DNA of 30,642 bases from UBA5399 sp964464145 (GTDB lineage Bacteria > Bacillota > Clostridia > Christensenellales > Christensenellaceae): positions 1-30,642 of the forward strand of contig CAYXFB010000029.1 in NCBI GenBank assembly GCA_964464145.1, in the 5' to 3' direction. The notes under the pieces are model-generated. The model saw only the letters and a program-made list of their open reading frames with translations. It made no database searches and was not told the DNA's origin. How positions within the stretch are numbered: position 1 is the first letter of the stretch; every line of letters starts with the position of its first letter. The position numbers and the translations under genes are program-made. This document shows, one piece after another, positions 7,770-15,000 of this stretch.

Positions 7770-8193
7770 GAAGCGATACCTGCTGCTGCTGCTTGAGGGC
7801 GACGAGCAGGAGGATATGATAGACCGATATATTGAGGGGGGCGATATGTTCGCCCTTTTTGATAGCGGCGTTTCGGGAACGGAGCCTGTCGGTGTCTGCG
7901 TGGTTACGGAATGCGAGGGCTGGCGCGAGTTGAAAAACATTGCCGTAGAGCGGAGCTTTAGGCGAAGAGGCTACGGCCGCGCCATGCTGGAGCTTATGCT
8001 GGCACGGTACGCCGGCTGCGGAAAAATGTTCGTGGGAACGGGCGAAACGCCCGCCATGATGAGCTTTTACGGCAGCGTGGGTTTTGAATATTCGCACAGG
8101 ATAGAGGGCTTTTTTACGGACAACTATGCGGAGCCCATTGTTGAAGAGGGGGTCACGCTGAGGGACATGATATATCTTTCGCGTGACTGCTAG
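7741..8193 (+). CDS. GNAT-family N-acetyltransferase
   Basis: A 150-residue acetyl-CoA-dependent N-acetyltransferase. The core motif A reads LKNIAVERSFRRRGYGRAM, with the R-R-x-G-Y-G pyrophosphate-binding turn, followed by the C-terminal FYGSVGFEYSHR strand-turn found in most GNATs. The acceptor is unknown. The frame stays open upstream inside the decarboxylase gene, but the ATG at 7741 with GGAG at 7734-7737 gives a normal GNAT length and a 29-nt overlap with that gene. The TAG stop is unusual: its G is the first base of a miniature inverted-repeat element inserted at the TA. Confidence 0.85.
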   Translation: MTLKPILKNKKRYLLLLLEGDEQEDMIDRYIEGGDMFALFDSGVSGTEPVGVCVVTECEGWRELKNIAVERSFRRRGYGRAMLELMLARYAGCGKMFVGTGETPAMMSFYGSVGFEYSHRIEGFFTDNYAEPIVEEGVTLRDMIYLSRDC

Positions 8194-8252
8194 GGCAATA
8201 CCGCACAAAAAAGCGTGCGATTACGGCTTGCCCTGTTTGCGCGGTGTTGCCC
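8193..8252. mobile_element. 60-bp miniature inverted-repeat element (MITE), internally deleted copy
   Basis: The left end GGGCAATACCGCAC and right end GCGCGGTGTTGCCC are near-perfect inverted repeats. TA dinucleotides flank both ends (8191-8192 and 8253-8254), as for Tc1/mariner-IS630 type insertions. The right 45 bp match the right part of the 160-bp element at 25349-25508 (ACAAAAAAGCG, GCGATTACGGCTTGC, GGTGTTGCC). This copy is therefore a deletion derivative of the same family with no coding capacity. The IS630-type assignment is an inference from the TA flanks. Confidence 0.75.
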
Positions 8253-8510
8253 TAGATGAAAAATAATGATTTTTCGGGCAAAAAGTAGTTATATATAATA
8301 TATAAAAAGATATATATGCGGAGGCCTTAAAACTCTTTGTAGATATTTTCACAAAATTTGAAAAAAGAAAAAGGAATAGAGGGCTTGGCATAGAATAAAA
8401 ATAATATGGGGGTATGTCTTAAATTACATGGAACGCGCAAAATATTTGCGCCCCCGATATATTATGGACAGTATTTGTTAACTATATATATTCTTTAGGA
8501 GGTTTATTTA
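8253..8510 (+). promoter_or_regulatory. AT-rich leader region of the PEP carboxykinase gene
   Basis: No gene is seen. The region holds TATAAT at 8295-8300 without a good -35, and a perfect inverted repeat GCGCAAA-ATA-TTTGCGC at 8435-8451, followed by the ribosome site TTAGGAGGT (about 8495-8503). The inverted repeat could be an operator or a 5' UTR hairpin. The promoter cannot be placed with confidence. Confidence 0.45.
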
Positions 8511-10169
8511 ATGTCAACAAAGCAGTATTACCAATGGAGTGAAATCAAAAAGGGCACCTACTTCTCTTCTATGCGTACGATCATAGAGACCGGTTTCTAT
8601 GGAAACAACGTATATCCCGTAGAGGGCTTGAAGGAGGCCTACAAGCTGGCTTATGACTGCCCCGGAACCGTTGTTACGGATATCCCCGTATACAAGCCGG
8701 AGGAGACAGGTCTGCCGTCAGACGCAAAAGTGCTGCTGTTTAACGACGGTAACGTTGGCGGACGCGCAGCCGCGGCAAGGTGCATCCTGGGAAGCAACGA
8801 TTTTTACGGCGAACCCGTAACGGAAGGCAAATTCGGCCCGATCGTTCGTGAAGCCGTATACCAGACACGTAACCGACAGATGTATCACGCTCAGGCGTAC
8901 ATCGGCCTGGCTCCCGAGTTTATGGTGAAGGCACATCTGTGCATACCGGAGGGTGAGGAAAACATAATGTATTCCTGGCTGTATAACTTCCAGTACCTCA
9001 CTGAAGAATACTACAAGATGTACAAAGAATCCGCCGTTATTCCCGAAGGCGACCTGTACATATTCTCTGATCCGCAGTGGTCTCACCCCGATTTCCCGAT
9101 GGGTCTGGCCTTCTTCGATCCGCTTCACAACTGCGCTTGCCTGCTTGGCATGAGATACTTCGGCGAGCACAAAAAGGGCACGCTGACCCTCGCGTGGGGC
9201 GTTGCGAACAGAAACGGTTTCGTTTCCTGCCACGGCGGACAGAAGCGCTACAACCTGAAAGACGGCGGCCACTTCGTTGCGGGCGTGTTCGGCCTTTCCG
9301 GTTCGGGCAAATCCACCATCACACACGCTCACCACGATGGCAAATACGACATCACGGTGCTGCATGACGACGCTTTCGTTATCTCGCGCGAAACAACGGC
9401 TTCCGTTGCCCTCGAGCCCGCGTACTTTGACAAGACGCAGGATTACCCGATGGATTGCGAAGACAACAAATATCTCGTTACCATACAGAACAACGGCGTA
9501 ACTGTGGATGATAAGGGCAACAAGGTTCTCGTTACGGAGGATATCCGCAACGGTAACGGCCGCGCTATGAAATCCAAGCTGTGGAGCCCCAACAGGGTAG
9601 ACGTTTTCCACGAGCCCGCGAATGCCATAATCTGGCTGATGAAGGATCCCACACTGCCTCCGGTAGTGAAGATAGACGATCCGGTGCTGGCATCCACAAT
9701 GGGCGCTACACTGGCCACGAAGCGCACGAGCGCAGAGCGTCTGGCTCCCGGTCAGGATCCCGATGCGCTGGTTGTTGAGCCTTACGCTAACCCCTTCCGC
9801 ACATACCCGCTGGCCGACGATTACAACGGTTTCCGCGCGCTGTTTGCTGAAAAGGGTCTGGATTGCTACATATTCAACACAGGCCACTTCGGCGAGAAGA
9901 AGGTTACAAAGGAAGCCACTCTGGGCAGCCTCGAGAAGATAATAGAGGGTAAGGTTACTTTCGAAGACTTCGGCGGCGTTCCCGGCATGAGCTATCTGCC
10001 TATAGACGGCTTCAACCCGGACTTCAACGATGCAAACTACAAGAAGCAGCTTGTAGCTCGCATGAAGGACAGAATAGAGTTCATATCCTCGCGCAGCGAG
10101 TTCGACAAGCTGCCTCAGGAAACTCTGGACGCTATGAACAAGGTTGTTGCTGCGGCTGAAAAGCTGTAA
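8511..10169 (+). CDS. pckA: Phosphoenolpyruvate carboxykinase (ATP), divergent
   Basis: A 552-residue PEP carboxykinase of the ATP-dependent family, interconverting oxaloacetate and PEP. The kinase-1a P-loop GLSGSGKST is at residues 261-269. The metal-binding kinase-2 aspartates are D286-D287 in LHDDAF. A conserved ATKRTSAER segment follows near 405, then YIFNTGHFGEKK, aligning with the VNTGWNG region of E. coli PckA. It differs from the usual family: HDDAFVI replaces GDDEHGW, and GSGKS replaces GTGKT. The gene has a consensus AGGAGG site and uses ATC, GTT and GGT far more than its ATA-rich neighbours, which suggests strong expression. In a fermenter it could run in the PEP-carboxylating, ATP-forming direction or in gluconeogenesis. 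It stands alone, ending in a strong terminator. Confidence 0.85.
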   Translation: MSTKQYYQWSEIKKGTYFSSMRTIIETGFYGNNVYPVEGLKEAYKLAYDCPGTVVTDIPVYKPEETGLPSDAKVLLFNDGNVGGRAAAARCILGSNDFYGEPVTEGKFGPIVREAVYQTRNRQMYHAQAYIGLAPEFMVKAHLCIPEGEENIMYSWLYNFQYLTEEYYKMYKESAVIPEGDLYIFSDPQWSHPDFPMGLAFFDPLHNCACLLGMRYFGEHKKGTLTLAWGVANRNGFVSCHGGQKRYNLKDGGHFVAGVFGLSGSGKSTITHAHHDGKYDITVLHDDAFVISRETTASVALEPAYFDKTQDYPMDCEDNKYLVTIQNNGVTVDDKGNKVLVTEDIRNGNGRAMKSKLWSPNRVDVFHEPANAIIWLMKDPTLPPVVKIDDPVLASTMGATLATKRTSAERLAPGQDPDALVVEPYANPFRTYPLADDYNGFRALFAEKGLDCYIFNTGHFGEKKVTKEATLGSLEKIIEGKVTFEDFGGVPGMSYLPIDGFNPDFNDANYKKQLVARMKDRIEFISSRSEFDKLPQETLDAMNKVVAAAEKL

Positions 10170-10199
10170 AATATACCGAAAAAGCACAAAGCTGTACAT

Positions 10200-10238
10200 C
10201 ATGCGCGCTCCCTTGGGGGAACGCGCATGTTTTTTTTG
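10200..10238 (+). terminator. Intrinsic terminator of the PEP carboxykinase gene
   Basis: CATGCGCG (10200-10207) pairs with CGCGCATG (10222-10229), with an inner TCCC/GGGA stem and TTGG loop, followed by nine T residues (10230-10238). Confidence 0.92.
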
Positions 10239-10247
10239 ATTATAACT

Positions 10248-10274
10248 TTGAAAATGGCAGTTTTGTGTTATAAT
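10248..10274 (+). promoter_or_regulatory. Extended -10 promoter of the diguanylate cyclase gene
   Basis: TTGAAA (10248-10253) and TGTTATAAT (10266-10274). The spacer is short (15 nt), but the TGn extension and perfect TATAAT support activity. The start codon is 58 bp downstream. Confidence 0.6.
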
Positions 10275-10331
10275 ATTAATACTGACCTGTAATGCAGCAT
10301 AGAAGATATATTTGTGAAGGGAAATCTTTAT

Positions 10332-11411
10332 ATGCAACCAAGCTTGGTAGTGTATTCAAATGTCATACCATTTATAGGTCTGCTTTTTATACTTGTATTC
10401 ACACTGACAAATCCACTTTTTAGCAAGCGACAAATAAAGCTCTTTGTGCTGGCGGTAATCTTGAACGCCGTTATGCTGGTTGTCATATCGTTAGATTATA
10501 ATTTGCAGAGTTCGGATATGGAAAACGCGTGGGCATGGCGCAGGATCACCTCCTTCATGAACTTTGCGATGGCGCCTGTAGTGCCCCTAATGCTTTTTAA
10601 GATATTTGATAAGACGGCAAGAAAATGGTGGTATTACGGGCCGATAATAGCGAACATTGGGCTGTGCTTTGTAAGCATATTTGTAAAAGTAGTGTTTTTC
10701 ATACCGGAGAGTAATGGATACGAAAGAGGGCCGCTGTTCTTTGTGCCTTTTCTGATATCGGTGGCTTACATAGCATGGATGATGGTGAAGCCGGTCACGG
10801 TGCACTCAAGGAGCAAGCGAATAGAGCAGCTTTTTTTGGCAGCCGTTATTGCCATGCTGGTTTTTTGTATGTATATGGAAATAGTGGTAGGCTACCATTT
10901 CCTCTCATGGGATGGCGCGGTGCTGGCTTTTATACTGTATTATCTGCTTTTGACGCTGTATTGCTTCACGGTGGACGCCCTCACGAATGCCTACAACAGA
11001 CTCATGTATTCGCGAAGTTTGGGAAATTTGGGACGCAAGGCGGGCTACACGGTGGCGATGCTGGATCTCAACGATTTTAAAGAGGTAAACGATAAATACG
11101 GGCACGATGTGGGAGATAAAACTTTGATTTGTTTCACAGACTGCGTGACCCAAAAGCTGCCCAAGGGCGCGCTGCTTTTCAGGGTGGGTGGCGACGAGTT
11201 TTCCGTTATATACAAGAATATCGATACGGAAAAGCTGGCTGATTCGCTCGCGGAAGCTCGCGAAGAGCTCAACGGAAAGAACATATTCTTCGCCTACGGC
11301 ATGGCGGTCCATACGCCGGGAGAAAATAAAGAAATAGCCTTAAAGCTGGCGGATGAGCTCATGTATGAAAATAAAATGCAAATGAAGGCGCAGGCTAAAA
11401 AGGAACGCTAA
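10332..11411 (+). CDS. Membrane-bound diguanylate cyclase (7 TM + GGDEF)
   Basis: A 359-residue protein with seven predicted N-terminal membrane helices (roughly residues 5-225), then a GGDEF domain. The domain opens with DALTNAYNR, has the metal and substrate region DLNDFKEVNDKYGHDVGD, and an intact active loop VGGDEFSVIY, so it should make c-di-GMP from two GTP. The inhibitory RxxD site expected five residues before GGDEF is absent (LPKG lies there), so product inhibition is probably weak. The helical part may sense a membrane or small-molecule signal; it is unlike a named MASE domain that I can assign. The frame opens with GTG at 10314, but I chose the ATG at 10332, preceded by AAGGGA at a 9-nt distance. 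The next gene downstream encodes a wall adhesin, a common c-di-GMP target class. Confidence 0.88.
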   Translation: MQPSLVVYSNVIPFIGLLFILVFTLTNPLFSKRQIKLFVLAVILNAVMLVVISLDYNLQSSDMENAWAWRRITSFMNFAMAPVVPLMLFKIFDKTARKWWYYGPIIANIGLCFVSIFVKVVFFIPESNGYERGPLFFVPFLISVAYIAWMMVKPVTVHSRSKRIEQLFLAAVIAMLVFCMYMEIVVGYHFLSWDGAVLAFILYYLLLTLYCFTVDALTNAYNRLMYSRSLGNLGRKAGYTVAMLDLNDFKEVNDKYGHDVGDKTLICFTDCVTQKLPKGALLFRVGGDEFSVIYKNIDTEKLADSLAEAREELNGKNIFFAYGMAVHTPGENKEIALKLADELMYENKMQMKAQAKKER

Positions 11412-11456
11412 GATATCAACGCTGACTTTTTTTGAAAAAAGGGAATTGTTCGAAGC

Positions 11457-11525
11457 AGGCGAAATAAATTTCGCCTAATATTTGGTGCGCGCTTCTAAAA
11501 ATGCCGGAGCGGCGTTTTTTTATAC
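11457..11525 (+). terminator. Palindrome and intrinsic terminator after the GGDEF gene
   Basis: AGGCGAAAT-AA-ATTTCGCCT (11457-11476) is a perfect 9-bp hairpin. A second hairpin, AAAAATGCCG-GAG-CGGCGTTTTT (11497-11519), runs into seven T residues (11515-11521) and is the likely terminator. Confidence 0.75.
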
Positions 11526-11912
11526 CCATAGGAATACAATTGTCCAAAAAGCAGCAATCTGGAAAATTGCCACGGAGACTCGGGTGGTTAACCAGGTGAA
11601 TTTGCTCTGCGCGTATAGTGATACACCATGCTCCATATATGTCCGTTCGCGCTGCCATATTGACCCAATGGTTCTCATATATATGTATATTGACACATTG
11701 ACCCAAAACAAATTAGAAAAAAGTGTATAAAAGCGTAAAATCTATCATATGTAAAACACAATATATAGTGGTGTGACGCCTTGGCGTGTGACGAGCCGAA
11801 GAACTGATAAGCACCTCGAAATGTGGACAAATAAGGTGAATTTGACAAGAAATGCTTTTTAGGAAAGGATGGAAAAACAAGAAAAACTGATACTATATAT
11901 AGCATTTGCGCT
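11526..11912. other. AT-rich intergenic DNA before the adhesin gene
   Basis: No plausible gene is seen. The short frames have no family resemblance, and one runs through the terminator. ATTGACCCAA occurs twice about 38 bp apart (near 11659 and 11697). A perfect palindrome ACGCC-TT-GGCGT lies at 11776-11787. The role of either is unknown. Confidence 0.5.
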
Positions 11913-11941
11913 TTGACAGGGTTAATCGATAGTGGTATATT
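11913..11941 (+). promoter_or_regulatory. Consensus sigma-70 promoter of the adhesin gene
   Basis: TTGACA (11913-11918), a 17-nt spacer, and TATATT (11936-11941). The implied leader is about 95 nt. Confidence 0.75.
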
Positions 11942-11953
11942 GATTTTGATAAC

Positions 11954-11982
11954 TTGACATATATGATTTTGTATGCTTACAT
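11954..11982 (+). promoter_or_regulatory. Second candidate promoter of the adhesin gene
   Basis: TTGACA (11954-11959), a 17-nt spacer, and TTACAT (11977-11982) preceded by TGC, an extended -10 pattern. It lies 41 bp downstream of the first promoter, in the same orientation. Confidence 0.5.
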
Positions 11983-12042
11983 TCGGTCGCTTCACAATAT
12001 GCGGCATACCATGGGGCGTATTCAAGGGAGGACATAAATATT

Positions 12043-15000
12043 ATGTACGCGAGAAGAGTAAACAAACGCCGGAAGGCTAGAGCAATGAGGTTGATAGCAC
12101 TTGTTGCCGCTCTGATAATCACGGTATGCTTTTTGATACCGCAGATAGGGCTGGCCTCAGAAGAAGGTGCGCCAGACCTAGTAGAAGAGCGGGAAACGAC
12201 TGTTTCGGTGGATGAGATATTGCCGATCGAGCCGGGCGAAGGTGCTTTGGGAGAAACCGATATCACCATAGAGGAAGCGCCGGCAGAGCAGGTGGAATAC
12301 GAGCCAGAACAAAAGAGCCCCGAACCTACCGCGACTACTGATGCGGAACTTATGGGCACATCGCCGGATGTGGCGGGGGAAAGCAGCAACAGTGAATATT
12401 TTACTTTGAATAAGCTAACCTACTTGGAAATGGATCAAACTACCAAGGTGGTTAAATTGAAGCTGGCTGTTGCGCTTGATGGCGCCAAGATGAATAGTTA
12501 TCTGGAAGGCAAACCGGGATTGGAGCAGGGCGACAAGAGTGATGATGACTACTACCAATATTTGGATTCGCAGGCCGATGATGTGCTGCCTCCGGTCACA
12601 TTCAGCTATGCCTTTAACGCGGTCCAGCTGGAAAGTACTGGGCCTCAAAGTGGTGTGATGAAAACAGCAGAAGGCCTTGAGGTGGGGGAGTTCGAATGGG
12701 ACAGCACAAGCTCGGCTAACAAGCTTATATTTAGAGGAACTTTTTATAAGCGCGTGTATACTTTGGACGAGGTTACCTTTGGCCACGATCTTGAAGTGAA
12801 GGCCAAGAATATCTCCAACATAGGCAAGGGCGAAGCGGAACTGCTGTATAGCAGCGATGGCGTGATATCGTTCGACTTCCCCGCAAAAAGCGTGGATGAC
12901 GACGATCCGTCCACAAATTATACGGTGGACAAAGAGGCCGTAAACGCAAGCGGCGGAGCTACGAGCGATTCGTTTGTAGAATATAAGATAACAGTGACTG
13001 CAAAATATACGGGAAAGCTGAACGGCAAAAAGTTTGTGGATGAGTTACCCGCGGGACTATATTATTCCAAAGCGCTGGTATCCACGGATGGCGGCGCGGC
13101 GACCGACATAATGTCCGCTGTAACTGATAACAAAAAGCTGGAATACACTTTCGCCGGAGCCACCGATATCATAAAAGCAGAATTTATGCTCACGGCGGAT
13201 ATGTCCGTAGATGAGATGAAAGCCTTTATGACCAAGGCGGGTGGCGGTTTTGCAGATTATTCCAAAACATTCAAAAATAAAGCAACGCTGTACCGCTCTG
13301 ATGTGGATGGAGGCGCGGAAGTCAGCAAGGATGAAGACAGCACTACCATAAAGCTTCCCAAATTTTTCGATAAAACGGGTCAGCCCAGCGCTACGGACAA
13401 CCGCGTATATGATTGGACGATATCAGCGAATACGCGCGGCACGGCCTCGGCCTGCTATATAGTGGATTCGATCGACCCCGCGGTGCACCAATATGATATT
13501 TCGAAGGGTGTAACAATAAACGGTACAAATTATCCCATAACGGATATGGGCGGTGGCTCGCCCTCCTATGACGGGCTTACGAACGCGCTGCTTGAGAGCG
13601 GCTCCTTCCCAGCGGTCACGGGTAATGCGGCGCTTTATCATCCCAACGCGAATCAGGATATACTTATAATACCGGTGAAAAACGGTGGTACGAACTTTTT
13701 GGGGCAACAGCTCAGCATAAAGTATTCCACCAAAATACAGGGCACATCTCAAAGTGTGCCGTCCAATATATCAAACAAAGTAAAGCTGCTTTGGTCGGGA
13801 TTCAATTACGGGCCGGGCACAGGCGAATGGGCAGGCTTCAGCTTTGATTTTGGCATAGGCAAGGATTACGAACCGAATGGAAATGTGGTAACAAAATCCG
13901 AGGCGGGCTACAGGAACGAACCGGGCGGGCCGTTCGCAAGCTGGAAATTCGTTGTGAATGCATACAGCAACAGCTTGGACGAAGTGACAATAACGGATAC
14001 ACTGAAAAATATAGAGCAGGAATTTGTGTTGAACGATACCCGGGGGACGCTTGAACTGAATAATTCGGGCGGAAGTTCTTTGAGTGTGCCGTATGACCAG
14101 ACCGGCAGCAGTACCAACTACTACAATTTCACCACAGAGGCCGATACAACCACCTTTAAGCTGCACATAGGTCAGCCAATGTCCGCCACAGACAGGTACA
14201 CCTTCACGCTGGATACGCTCGTTAAGGATACCGAGCTGCTGGCAAAAAACACAGATAAGGTGATAAAAAACAGCGCGGGCTACAGCGCAACGCTTGATGG
14301 GGTAGCTAAGCCGGTGGTGAGTACGATTGAAGCTACGAAGGAGCGTAAAAATACGCTGCTTGAGAAGAGCGCCGGACACAGATATGATTTTTCCACGCAG
14401 AGCGTGGGCTGGAAGATGACGGTGAACACCTCCAAGGTACCCATAGACGGCGCGACAATAAAGGACGAGCTGCCTCTTGGTACGGTGATGGGCGACAGCG
14501 TGAAGGTGAGCAGAACGGGCGGCAGTACGGCCACGTTCACGCTAGCGCAGCTTCTCGCGGGCGCGACGCTGGACGGTGTGCAAATAAAGCTTACGTCCGC
14601 TCCCGGAACGCAGGGCGGCTACCAGAAGGATTCGTTCACAATAAGCTTTGACAAACAAATAAAGGACACATACACCTTTGAGTATGATTCCGTATTTACG
14701 GAAAAATACCGCAGGGAGAAGTTTGTTGACAATGCTAAGATAGAGATACCAAACTCCTGCATGTATATTGCGCCCAGCAAGGTATATAATGTGGGCGTGG
14801 TGGCCGCTGCGGACAGTAAACACGAAATAGCGCAGCCGCCACTAGCAAAAACCGGCCAATACTTTGTTGTGGATGATACCAACAAAGGCAAATACGGTGA
14901 GGACAGAGTTGGCGCGGCAGTGGTGGAATGGAGCATTCTTGTAAACAGGCACAGCGTGGACATGAACGGAGCCAAGGTTTCAGACTCGTTTGCGACAAGG

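Noticed and set aside
6336..7940. 534-residue open frame on the minus strand
   Set aside because: It lies opposite the decarboxylase gene, which has clear family motifs. The antisense product has no recognisable domain and is a codon-bias shadow.
6372..8393. Identical 12-mer GGCTTGGCATAG before lysA (6372) and pckA (8382)
   Set aside because: In 30 kb about 27 repeated 12-mer pairs are expected by chance, and spacing to the start codons differs.
8718..10337. 539-residue open frame on the minus strand
   Set aside because: It is antisense to the PEP carboxykinase gene and its terminator, with no motif in the product.
11675..12025. 116-residue minus-strand frame before the adhesin
   Set aside because: It runs through the adhesin promoters, has no ribosome site and no family resemblance.
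11735..12042. c-di-GMP riboswitch before the adhesin
   Set aside because: The conserved cores of the two c-di-GMP riboswitch classes were not found by eye, and the most structured part lies upstream of the best promoter. A covariance-model search would be decisive.
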